Shown here piece after piece: positions 1 through 7,483 of a stretch of DNA of 8,511 nucleotides. The notes beneath the pieces are model-generated. The model saw only the letters and a list, made by a program, of their open reading frames with translations. It had not been told where the DNA came from and ran no database searches. This DNA comes from Myxococcales bacterium (GTDB lineage Bacteria > Myxococcota > Polyangia > Fen-1088), in contig PMCR01000337.1 of assembly GCA_003155465.1 (NCBI GenBank), positions 134 to 8,644 on the forward strand. Reading direction: 5' to 3'. Within the stretch, counting starts at the first letter, position 1, and each line of letters opens with the position of its first letter. The translations under genes and the position numbers were made by a program.

Positions 1-774
1 ATCATCGGCATGCTGAGCGCGTACAGTTACACCAAGGGGGGCAAGTTCAGCGAGGGCCAGCGCAAGATGCTCTACGTCCTCGGCAGCCGGGCCGCGGTCT
101 CCATCGAAAACGCGCGCCTATACGAGAGTCTGGTCGACACCAACAAGGACCTCAGCCTAGCCAACGTCTCGCTTGAGGAGAACTTCCGCCAGACCATTAT
201 CGGCTTCGCCCACGCCTTGGAGGAGTCCGATCGCTACACCCGCGGCCATTCCGAGCGCGTGTCTACCTACGCCCGCCTCATCGCGGTGGGCATGCGTATG
301 CCCGAGGCGCTGATTGAGACCATCGTGAAGGTCGGCCTGCTGCACGACGTGGGCAAGATCGGCATCCGCAACGATCGGCTCAACAAGCCCGGCAAGCTTA
401 CCCCGGAGGAGCTGGCCATGTTCCGCTCGCACCCGGCCAAGGGCAAGCGTATCCTTGAGCCGATCCCTTTCATGCGGGACATCGTGCCTGGCTGCTACTG
501 TCACCACGAGGCCTGGGATGGTTCCGGCTACCCCCAGGGCCTGCGCGCCGACGGGATTCCACTCATCGGCCGCATCGTTGCTGTGGCCGACGCCTACGAT
601 GCCATGACCACCGACCGCGCCTACCGGCAGGCCCTGCCCCACGCAATTGCGTGCGGCGAGCTTGAACGATGCAGCGGCACGCAGTTCGACCCGGAGATCG
701 TTCGCGTCTTCTTGCTGCATATCGAGGAGCACCGGAAGCTCGAGCTTCTCGCCGGCCACAGCGTGGCCCGCTGA
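1..774 (+). CDS. HD-GYP domain cyclic-di-GMP phosphodiesterase, GAF-linked, 5' end missing
   Basis: The reading frame is open from base 1 and ends with TGA at 772-774, so the start lies upstream. The ATG at base 10 is internal to a domain and is not a believable start. Numbering from that Met, residues 1-40 read as the end of a GAF sensor domain (AAVSIENARLYESL). Residues 38-60 look like a helical linker, and about 60-245 form an HD-GYP domain. Key residues are all present: H80 in HSERV, H112-D113 in LHDVGKIGI, H141, HHE at 165-167, GYP at 173-175, DAYDAMT at 194-200 and the closing FDPEIV at 226-231. Known family role: metal-dependent hydrolysis of cyclic-di-GMP, usually to GMP or pGpG, in the cytoplasm, with the GAF domain as sensory input. 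The catalytic part looks complete and likely active. The input domains upstream cannot be seen. It is convergent with the lipoprotein gene and shares a terminator with it. Confidence 0.93.
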   Translation: MIGMLSAYSYTKGGKFSEGQRKMLYVLGSRAAVSIENARLYESLVDTNKDLSLANVSLEENFRQTIIGFAHALEESDRYTRGHSERVSTYARLIAVGMRMPEALIETIVKVGLLHDVGKIGIRNDRLNKPGKLTPEELAMFRSHPAKGKRILEPIPFMRDIVPGCYCHHEAWDGSGYPQGLRADGIPLIGRIVAVADAYDAMTTDRAYRQALPHAIACGELERCSGTQFDPEIVRVFLLHIEEHRKLELLAGHSVAR

Positions 775-822
775 GCAGTGCGCTCTCGCCTCCCCGGCGA
801 GCGCAGGCCTCCCCTGCCCATA

Positions 823-898
823 CGCGTGTCACTCGGGGGCGACCACGGGCCGCCTCTCTCGGCGCGTGTCGCCCAGGGCCGACCGTAGGTTCTCTCGG
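823..898. repeat. Imperfect tandem repeat, two copies of about 36-40 bases
   Basis: Copy A is 823-862 and copy B is 863-898. Both begin CGCGTGTC and end CTCTCGG, and they share a GCGACC/CCGACC core. Copy B is shorter by small gaps, and a third copy may begin at 899 (CGCAT) but is lost at once. The repeat lies in the 3' untranslated region just after the HD-GYP gene and before the terminator hairpin. No function is evident. It could be a remnant of local duplication or part of a dispersed genomic repeat family. Confidence 0.55.
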
Positions 899-907
899 CG
901 CATATAG

Positions 908-945
908 AAAAAGGCCCTGAGGCTTTCGCCCCAGGGCCTTCTTGT
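908..945. terminator. Bidirectional intrinsic terminator between convergent genes
   Basis: AAGGCCCTG at 911-919 pairs perfectly with CAGGGCCTT at 932-940. After one A-C mismatch (920/931) the stem continues with GGC/GCC (921-923 with 928-930) around a TTTC loop. Read on the minus strand, the stem is followed by TTTTTC, a proper U-tract for ending the lipoprotein transcript 27 bases after its stop codon. Read on the plus strand it is followed by a looser T-rich stretch (CTTCTTGTTACTAT) that could end the HD-GYP transcript. Its position between two converging genes fits a shared terminator. Confidence 0.85.
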
Positions 946-966
946 TACTATACCTACTAGACCTGA

Positions 967-3900
967 CTAGTGCGTAGTCGCTGCGGTTCCTATGTAGCTG
1001 ATCGCAACCGCAGTGCTCTGGCCAGGCGTGCCACCGTTGATGGTAAGCGTGGCCTTCTTGGCAGTGGCCGTGGCCGCACCAACGTACTTCACATCGATGG
1101 TGCAGGATTGACCATCAGCCAACATGATCCCGTAGCAGCGATCATCGATCAGCATGAAGTCACTGGTCGAGATGCTGGTCTTGATCTCCGCTGTCAGGGA
1201 CGTGTACTGCAGCGCGCCGGCGTCGTTCGTCACCATGAACGTCTGTACCTTGTCCGTGCCGCTGCCTGAACCATCCATCACGAAGTTTGGCGGGATGGTG
1301 GTCATGTCAAGGACGGGACTAGTGATGCTAAGCGCCGATATTGGCATACCCTGGATTGCGTACGCCGGGGCGGTGCCGGGCGCCGCCGTCGCGTTGAGGG
1401 TCGCGGTGACGGCGTTTCCGTCAGGCGAGAGCGCGGTCGGTGCGAACCACAGAGTGGCCGTGCACGAATCGCCAGACGCCAGACCGAGATTCGGCGCGCA
1501 GTCGCTGCCGTTCAGCCGGAACTGGCTTGCGCCTGCTCCAGCAACCGAAACCCCCACCGTGCCGCTCCTCTGGTAGCTGGGGTCATTGGGATCAAGAACG
1601 CCATTGTAAATGGTGAAGGTCCCCTCAGTGTGCCCAGTGACTGCCGTGTCCTCAAAGCTGCTCGGCCCCGACACAGTCAGCGCCGCCGCCTTGATGACTT
1701 CAGCTTGCACGCCGTACTTCACCTGCGGAAGACCCGCAGCCGGCACCGCCGCCCCCGCACCCGCCTCAAATGTCGCACTGCTCGCGGCCGTGGGAGTGGC
1801 CTTGGTCACAGTGCCCGAGTCTCCGTGTGCCGCCACAGTGGCGATACAACGATCAGTGCCACCCGCCGTGCCGTATGGGTACAGGAGATTGCCATTGCAT
1901 GTCCCGGTCTGCGCGAAGGTTGCGCCGGTCGTAGCGTCTGCGAAGGTCAACACCAACCCCGCCGTCAATCGGACATCGCCCATGTTCACCACTGTCAGTG
2001 CCTGGGTCGGTGACGTCCCAACAACCACAGTCCCGAAGTCCACACAACCCGACAGACCAGCAGGCACAGCGGCGCAGCTCGCCGAGGTGGCAGGCTTGAT
2101 GACCTGCAAGCTAGCGGGCTGCTGCGTCCTGCCCATGAGCCCCAATACTGTCGTCGGCGTCGACGCCTCGATCCCCACCGTTGCCCACTCGAACACCTGT
2201 GCCGGCGTCTCCTGCGGCGTGTATGTCACGACGAACCGACAAGCTCCGGTAAGGCCTGTGGTAGCGGCAGGAGCAGCCAGACAGTCGTTGCCGTCGGGTC
2301 CGTTGCTGATGCTGAACCACGTAGGAGAGGAGGTACCGACTGGTGCACCCGCGAGGGCGGCGACACCGATGATGATTGGTGATGCCGTTGTGGGGTTCGT
2401 CACCTCAAAGGTATGAGGCTTCAAGGTGGTCGGCACGTCGATGTTCGTCTTGTCCGTGAACTGGAAGAAACCATCGGTGCCAGAAGTGGCGGTGATTTCA
2501 CGGACGCGCAGGCTGGTGGTCTGAACCGGAACTCCCCGCACGAATGCCGACGGGGAAGACCCGGTAGCTTCACCTTCCATGCTGTTGTCAATCACCCATA
2601 GCCGTCGCAGGCGCGGGTCGGTTCCCGTCGTCAGGCCCGACTTTGGAGTGAAATGGAACGTCACGCTGCAGAAGCCCATGGGCGCGACTGACTTGCCGCC
2701 TGCGGTAACGCCGTTCCCACTGGCATCGAGAGCAAGACAGGGCTCGGTGTTCTCCGCAGTGTACGACGCGATGATCGGGAATTCCCCGTCGACGTCGCCC
2801 TTGTCAACTACTCCCAGCTTGTCAGGGGTCTTCGTGTCCCACCTGAAATGCAGTGGCGGCGTGGCAACGTCTCCCTTGTTCTGGAACCACAGGGTCACAT
2901 TGCCGCCCAACCTATTGAACTGCACCGTGCCGAGGTCGATATACCCAGTCGAGTCGGGAGTGCTCCAGCCCGTTGGGTCTGATGTATTTCCGGCATCCGG
3001 ACCGATCCCGTAGGCGACCAGGTTCGAGGGAGCCATTGTTGTCGAGCTGAGCAGCACGGTAGCCTGGTTGTCTGACTTGGTCTTCTCAGCCACGGTCACC
3101 GTGTACAACGGCGGGGTGAGTCCGCGAATGCCCACAGTCGGGTTGGGGTTGACGATGACCAGGGTGCACTTCCCGCCGACCGCGAGAACGGTATCTGTCT
3201 TGCAAAGAGTTCCCGTAACCGACGCGTCCTCGTCATGGATGAACGGGTCAGCGTCCGTGATGGCCAAGGTGACGGTCCCCGAACTGATGTTCGAGACCGT
3301 GAAGTTCTGGGGGACATCGGTTCCCTTCCCTGCCGGAGCGAACGTGAAGAGCACGCTCGACTGGTCGTTCACCATCAAGTTGCTGGTCTCGTAGTAGGAC
3401 AGGGGCACATTGACCGCGGTGGTTACGCCGGGATTATCGCTCGTCTTGCCGAAGATTGCCGACACAACCAGCATCGTGTCACTGATGAGCCGCTTTCCAA
3501 CGCCGTCCGGGAGGGTACCAACGTCCGGCTTGGCCTGGACCCGGATGATGCAGCTCGCGCCACCCGCAAGCACAAACGATTCGGTAGTGCTGCAGGCCCC
3601 TGTTACCCCAACCGCAGGCAAGATAAGGAAGTCATCCTGGTGGCTGCCGTCAAGAACGTAGTTAAACCCGGTAGCGTCTAGGGTTCCGTTGTTCTTGACC
3701 GTAAACACGACCGGCGCGGCAGTGGTGAACGCGTAGGGAACGTCAGCAAAGACGCTGCCGGTGCCCGGATTCGGGGTTATCGTCAGTGGCCCGAAGGTCT
3801 TTGACCCCAGGCTCTGGATGGTGTCGGTAGCAGTCTCATCGTCAGCAGCCCCAGGGCCATTGGCCGCAGTGACTGTGAATGTGACCGCGTAGGGAGCCTG

Positions 3901-6900
3901 GGTCGTGGGCTGGAAGCCAAGCCACACTTGGCAGGACTGGCCTGGCGCGAGCTGGTCAATAACCGATGGGTAGCTGATTGGAGCAGGATTGACGTAGTGC
4001 AAAGACGGGTCCTTTGTCCAGCAGGTGGTGCCCGCGATCTGGAAGTCCCCCGCGCCCGTGCCACTGAGGCCGAAGGTCAGGCCGGTCTCAATGACGCCGG
4101 TGCTTTCGTCACTCGCGTTGGTAATGGTCAGGGTCAGGTAGGTCGTCGAAGCGAGTCCAACCGCGACCGGATCTGACAAGAGATACGGCGAGGGAGTGAT
4201 CTTCAACGGGCCAGTTGCATTCCCGGTAAGGGTTACCTTGCTGCTGCCGCCACCCGAGCCAGCTGCACTCAGGTCAGCCGACAGGGCGCCCCTGGCGCTC
4301 TGCGGGAAGAACATCACGGGGAAGTCGCAGAACCAGTAGCCCGAAGCCTCGTCCCAAGTGTAGGGGCCCTGCTCTGTTCCGCCCACCGGTCGTCCGTCAA
4401 CCCCAACCGTCAACGAAAGGATCTTGTTGCTGCAGGGGTTAACCGAGCTGCCGGAGAATCCCTCGGGTGAAAGAGTGTCGAGCGGAGGACTTACGATGTT
4501 GTTCGGATCGTCGGGATTGTCTGTGATGGTGAGAGAGGTGCCGGTGCTCGGCCAGACGAAGTCAGCCGGCGTCGGCGTGGGAAGCGTCACGGTGACGGTT
4601 GTGTTCAGATCCGCCGAGGTCGTGTCACGCACCCACACGCGGTACGGCAGGCTGTCGTACGGGTAGGGCGTGTCAGAGACCTCACCCTTGTGTCCAAGCG
4701 GAACCTGGCCGAAATCAAGCCCGGTCTGGGTCTTGGTGACCTGGATGGGCTGGACCTCGATTACCGCCAAGCCCTTGGCCTCGAGGGTGGTCTGCGAATT
4801 GCCGCCACGGCTCGTGGTCAGGACCAGGAGCGCCTTGCGCAGGCCAACCGCACTCGGCGTGGCCGTGAGCGTCAGGATACAGCTCGTGGTCGCGCTGGTG
4901 GACACCAACGGGGCGGTGCAGTTGCTCTGCACGATCTTGAAATCCGCCGCCGCATCGCCGGTGATTGCGAAGGTCAGGATCCCGCTGTCCGGGGCCGCGG
5001 TCGGGTCTGTGTAGTTAGTGACCACGATCCGCAGTTCCTTGCTGGTCTTGCCAACGACCTTGTTCTCGAACAGGGAGGTAGCCGGATTCAGGCCATGGGA
5101 TGGCGATCCTTCCGTCCTCGAAGCGACACACAGTCTGTCGTCCTCTTCGTATTGCGGGCAAACCACGGACGGGAACATCGAGATATCAGCCGGCGGGATT
5201 CCGGTGCCGTGCAGGGTTGCGCCGGCCGTGGTCTGTCCGTCGGTCACGCTCACGCTGCCCGTGGCCTCAACATCGGTACCCGTCGAGGTGAAGGTCACGG
5301 TGATCGTGCAGCTCTTGGTGGCTCCGGTCGCGGTCAAGACAGCGCCCGAGCAGGTGTTGCCCTTGATTGTGAACTGGGCACCGCTGTTGCTCACAACCAG
5401 GGGGCCCGTGGGGACGCCACCGACGTTGGTGATGGTGAGGGTCTGCGGAGCCGATTCGTGCAGGGTTGGGAGCGAGCCGAACTCAAGCACGGTGGGGGAG
5501 GCCACGAGCTTGGCCGCAGGCACCGCGGTGCCGGTGATGGTGAGCACGGCGGGATTGGCCGTGGCGGAGCCAGTGGCCGTAACTCTTCCGGTCAGCACTC
5601 CTTCGGTACCGGCCGCGGGCTTGAACTGCAACGCGAAGGTGCAGCTATCACCCTTCAGCGGGAGATTCTTCCCCGAGCAGGCGTCGGAAGCGGCGACAAG
5701 GATGAACTGCCCATCGGAGGGCGTCACGGTGATGGTGCCAGAGGCGTTGTCACCGTTGTTCTTGAGGGTAAATGTGACCGCTGCGCCGGTAGCGCCGACA
5801 GTCACAATGCCGAGGTCGGGGCCGCCCGACAGGGCCAGCGTGCTGGGGAGGATTGGCGTGCCGGTGAGAGCCGCCGTAGCCGAAGTGGCGCCCGCGCCGG
5901 AGTCGGTTACCGTGAGGGTCGCCGTCTCGTTGGCCGCGGTGGCTGGCATCACTTGTGGTGTGAAGATGACGTTGAGCTGGCAGAACCCTGTCGCGCCGCC
6001 GGCGAGGGCCGTGACGCAGCTATTGCTGCTGATGCTGAAGTCGGCCGCATTCGTGCCACTAAGTTGGGCGGTCGGAATGCCGCTGGCGACATCGCCCGAG
6101 TTCGTCACGTAGAAGGTGACCGGCTGGCTGGCTGTCTTGATCGTCGCGGTGAACGCCGCTGTCACCGGAGTCATGGCCAACTTGGCGGGCGACTGCACCG
6201 TTGCAGTCAACGCAATCCGCTTGGTCACGCCGCCCTGGCTGACGATGACGTCTCCGATCGCAACGCCTGGCGTCGCCGAGGTGAAGCTGACCACGATGTC
6301 GCAGGTCTGGCCCACGGCCAGCGAATCTGTGCAGGTGGTCGCCGGAGCGAGGGTATAGCCCGTACCGCTGATGGTGACCAGGATCCCTGTCAGACCCGTG
6401 GTCGCCTCGTTGGTCATGACGGCCTTGCCAGTGAGCGTTCCCCTGACCAAGGTCTTGCCTAGATCAAGAGAGTTTGGAGTGAGACTGAACAGGCCCGGGA
6501 CAGTTGCCATGCCCGAGACCGAGATCAGCTTCGGCGCGCTCGTCCCTTCGGAGACCGAAACGCTGCCGCTGATCGCCCCGGCCACTGCCGGGGTAGCCGT
6601 GATCGAAATCGTGCAAGTCGCCGCGACAGCCAACGTCGTCCCAGAGCATCCAGTGGCCGTGATCCCTGTCCCGCTGACCGAGACCGTGATCGGGCCAGAG
6701 GCCTTGGTACCCGCGTTGGTAACCGTTACCGTCTTAGCCGTTGCGGTCTTCCCAACGTCAACCGATCCGAGATCCACGGACGGCGGGCTGACGGTGAGGA
6801 TTGCCCCACCAGTGCCAGCGTCCGTGATGGGCACGGTCCCCGTTGCGTCTGTCGCTGGTTTTGCGTCGGTGGGATTTTTACTACTTCCGCCGCAGCCGGC

Positions 6901-6972
6901 GACCGCCAGCATGCCGACCAGCCCCAAGCAAGTGGCCTGGAGCAACCGATCGAAATTTCTAGAACACGTCAT
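967..6972 (-). CDS. Giant secreted lipoprotein with about 15 tandem Ig-like (choice-of-anchor D / ASH-type) repeats
   Basis: 2001 residues. The ATG at 6972 is chosen over a TTG 13 codons upstream because GGAGG sits 7 bases before it and the protein then opens with a proper lipoprotein signal. That signal is a charged N-terminus (MTCSRNFDR), a hydrophobic core, and the lipobox VAGC with the lipidated Cys27. Residues 28-57 are a Gly/Ser/Asp/Thr-rich linker. The rest is about 15 tandem beta-rich repeats, approximately 58-158, 159-261, 262-375, 376-485, 486-593, 594-737, 738-921, 922-1061, 1062-1198, 1199-1315, 1316-1485, 1486-1619, 1620-1761, 1762-1879 and 1880-2001. The typical pattern is a hydrophobic strand, LDFG-like turn, TVTNxG, then C-x(n)-C-x-I-x-V-x-F-x-P and a closing GTA. 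This matches the HYDIN/ASPM/SPD-2 and choice-of-anchor D Ig-like fold. No enzyme domain, transmembrane helix or C-terminal sorting signal is seen. It is probably a rod-like protein tethered to a membrane and exported, with an adhesive or structural role (inference). The exact function is unknown. Confidence 0.92.
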   Translation of the reverse strand: MTCSRNFDRLLQATCLGLVGMLAVAGCGGSSKNPTDAKPATDATGTVPITDAGTGGAILTVSPPSVDLGSVDVGKTATAKTVTVTNAGTKASGPITVSVSGTGITATGCSGTTLAVAATCTISITATPAVAGAISGSVSVSEGTSAPKLISVSGMATVPGLFSLTPNSLDLGKTLVRGTLTGKAVMTNEATTGLTGILVTISGTGYTLAPATTCTDSLAVGQTCDIVVSFTSATPGVAIGDVIVSQGGVTKRIALTATVQSPAKLAMTPVTAAFTATIKTASQPVTFYVTNSGDVASGIPTAQLSGTNAADFSISSNSCVTALAGGATGFCQLNVIFTPQVMPATAANETATLTVTDSGAGATSATAALTGTPILPSTLALSGGPDLGIVTVGATGAAVTFTLKNNGDNASGTITVTPSDGQFILVAASDACSGKNLPLKGDSCTFALQFKPAAGTEGVLTGRVTATGSATANPAVLTITGTAVPAAKLVASPTVLEFGSLPTLHESAPQTLTITNVGGVPTGPLVVSNSGAQFTIKGNTCSGAVLTATGATKSCTITVTFTSTGTDVEATGSVSVTDGQTTAGATLHGTGIPPADISMFPSVVCPQYEEDDRLCVASRTEGSPSHGLNPATSLFENKVVGKTSKELRIVVTNYTDPTAAPDSGILTFAITGDAAADFKIVQSNCTAPLVSTSATTSCILTLTATPSAVGLRKALLVLTTSRGGNSQTTLEAKGLAVIEVQPIQVTKTQTGLDFGQVPLGHKGEVSDTPYPYDSLPYRVWVRDTTSADLNTTVTVTLPTPTPADFVWPSTGTSLTITDNPDDPNNIVSPPLDTLSPEGFSGSSVNPCSNKILSLTVGVDGRPVGGTEQGPYTWDEASGYWFCDFPVMFFPQSARGALSADLSAAGSGGGSSKVTLTGNATGPLKITPSPYLLSDPVAVGLASTTYLTLTITNASDESTGVIETGLTFGLSGTGAGDFQIAGTTCWTKDPSLHYVNPAPISYPSVIDQLAPGQSCQVWLGFQPTTQAPYAVTFTVTAANGPGAADDETATDTIQSLGSKTFGPLTITPNPGTGSVFADVPYAFTTAAPVVFTVKNNGTLDATGFNYVLDGSHQDDFLILPAVGVTGACSTTESFVLAGGASCIIRVQAKPDVGTLPDGVGKRLISDTMLVVSAIFGKTSDNPGVTTAVNVPLSYYETSNLMVNDQSSVLFTFAPAGKGTDVPQNFTVSNISSGTVTLAITDADPFIHDEDASVTGTLCKTDTVLAVGGKCTLVIVNPNPTVGIRGLTPPLYTVTVAEKTKSDNQATVLLSSTTMAPSNLVAYGIGPDAGNTSDPTGWSTPDSTGYIDLGTVQFNRLGGNVTLWFQNKGDVATPPLHFRWDTKTPDKLGVVDKGDVDGEFPIIASYTAENTEPCLALDASGNGVTAGGKSVAPMGFCSVTFHFTPKSGLTTGTDPRLRRLWVIDNSMEGEATGSSPSAFVRGVPVQTTSLRVREITATSGTDGFFQFTDKTNIDVPTTLKPHTFEVTNPTTASPIIIGVAALAGAPVGTSSPTWFSISNGPDGNDCLAAPAATTGLTGACRFVVTYTPQETPAQVFEWATVGIEASTPTTVLGLMGRTQQPASLQVIKPATSASCAAVPAGLSGCVDFGTVVVGTSPTQALTVVNMGDVRLTAGLVLTFADATTGATFAQTGTCNGNLLYPYGTAGGTDRCIATVAAHGDSGTVTKATPTAASSATFEAGAGAAVPAAGLPQVKYGVQAEVIKAAALTVSGPSSFEDTAVTGHTEGTFTIYNGVLDPNDPSYQRSGTVGVSVAGAGASQFRLNGSDCAPNLGLASGDSCTATLWFAPTALSPDGNAVTATLNATAAPGTAPAYAIQGMPISALSITSPVLDMTTIPPNFVMDGSGSGTDKVQTFMVTNDAGALQYTSLTAEIKTSISTSDFMLIDDRCYGIMLADGQSCTIDVKYVGAATATAKKATLTINGGTPGQSTAVAISYIGTAATTH
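970..6801 (-). repeat. Region encoding about 15 degenerate Ig-like protein repeats
   Basis: The repeats are visible at protein level only; no long identical DNA repeat was noticed, so the array is old and diverged rather than freshly duplicated. The first five (bases 6801-5194) are compact at about 101-114 residues. Several later ones are expanded: repeat 6 (5193-4762) has 144 residues, repeat 7 (4761-4210) 184 and repeat 11 (3027-2518) 170. The last two return to about 120. Repeat borders were set by eye from the recurring strand that opens each unit and the small-residue motif that closes it, and each could shift by several residues. Confidence 0.75.
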
Positions 6973-6979
6973 GGAATAG

Positions 6980-6984
6980 CCTCC
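6980..6984 (-). promoter_or_regulatory. Ribosome binding site of the lipoprotein gene
   Basis: GGAGG on the minus strand, 7 bases before the ATG at 6972. It decides the start: the alternative TTG at 7011 would put 13 polar and mixed residues in front of the signal peptide. Confidence 0.85.
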
Positions 6985-7037
6985 GTCAATAACCCAAGTG
7001 TTGTTTCGCAAAGCGTGCGCATTGCAGCAGCGTGAAG

Positions 7038-7075
7038 AGTCTTGAGGCAGTGGCCTGTGGAATCAAGAAAAAAAA
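7038..7075 (-). promoter_or_regulatory. Candidate promoter of the lipoprotein gene
   Basis: On the minus strand, TTGATT (7066-7061) and AAGACT (7043-7038) stand 17 bases apart, directly behind a run of eight T (7075-7068) that could act as an UP-like element. Transcription would begin near 7031, giving a leader of about 60 bases. The -35 matches four of six consensus bases but the -10 only three, so this is a weak call. The promoter rules of this organism are not known. Confidence 0.25.
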
Positions 7076-7322
7076 CGAAGCCACGGCGGATTCTTACCCC
7101 AGACCCACCATGTTTTGGACGGAAGTGTAGGCGCAAGGGGCACAGGCTCGTAGACCTGCGACAGATGGGTGGCCGAAAAGCAGGAAGCCGGTGTCGTAAA
7201 TGTAGCTAGCGTTACATGTTTTCATGAGTGTGAACATATCTTAGCTGGTAGATGGTGACTTGTTGGACACGCCGGGGGTGGGTTCTCCGACGGTGGGGAC
7301 AGGATTTCGTGTGAAAGAAATG

Positions 7323-7363
7323 GCCGGCCATCCCCTTCGGTGGCTTCGGCACGGACGGCCGGC
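7323..7363 (+). promoter_or_regulatory. GC-rich hairpin in the probable gyrA leader
   Basis: GCCGGCC (7323-7329) pairs with GGCCGGC (7357-7363). After one A-C mismatch, TCC (7331-7333) pairs with GGA (7353-7355). The 19-base loop contains CTTCGG twice, and each copy could form a small TTCG-capped stem. No T-run follows, so it does not look like a terminator. It may be a structured leader or only a by-product of high GC. Confidence 0.3.
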
Positions 7364-7483
7364 TCCGCCTGCCCTTGCGTGCTTCGCGCGCGCCCGTCGC
7401 GGCCACCACCGACGCGGGTCTGCGGGGTGTTTCTGCGGCCGTGACTTGGAACCCCCGGCTTGGTAGTTTGCCCGGCCAGCAAC

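Larger units (their letters stand above)
6985..7483. other. Divergent intergenic region between the lipoprotein gene and gyrA
   Basis: About 500 bases without a credible gene. The half near the lipoprotein (to about 7260) is less GC-rich and holds the candidate minus-strand promoter, an A8 run at 7068-7075 and two imperfect dyads at 7200-7237. The half near gyrA (7320-7483) is very GC-rich and holds the palindrome ATGGCCGGCCAT (7320-7331), a long hairpin (7323-7363) and a second, bulged GC stem near 7393-7418. Open frames here are short, or overlap gyrA on the opposite strand, and none shows a ribosome binding site or a recognisable product. No clear sigma-70 or sigma-54 promoter for gyrA was found. 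Confidence 0.6.

Noticed and set aside
157..759. Minus-strand open frame of 200 codons opposite the HD-GYP gene
   Set aside because: The plus-strand frame carries all HD-GYP motifs. This one shows none of any family and is a by-product of GC-rich codon use.
1610..2416. Plus-strand open frame of 268 codons
   Set aside because: It is antisense within the lipoprotein gene, rich in Ala, Val, Pro and Thr, with no recognisable domain; a shadow frame.
4690..6462. Plus-strand open frame of 590 codons, and another of 364 codons at 5018-6112
   Set aside because: Both lie wholly antisense to the lipoprotein gene, whose product has a signal peptide and clear repeats. Their translations are low-complexity, one rich in Arg, Gly and His and the other in Ala, Val and Pro, as expected from the complement of a GC-rich gene, and show no domain.
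6973..7011. TTG at 7011 as the lipoprotein start
   Set aside because: The ATG at 6972 has a well-spaced GGAGG and gives a standard lipoprotein signal peptide; the extension would spoil it.
7068..7075. T8 run on the minus strand as a terminator
   Set aside because: No stem precedes it on the minus strand, and it lies upstream of a gene start, so an UP-like promoter element is the better guess.
7164..7208. Tiny 14-codon plus-strand frame (starting MGGRKAGS)
   Set aside because: No ribosome binding site and no supporting context.
7260..7466. Plus-strand 68-codon frame in the gyrA leader
   Set aside because: No ribosome binding site, Arg/Pro/Gly-rich translation and no recognisable feature; it also covers the hairpin region.
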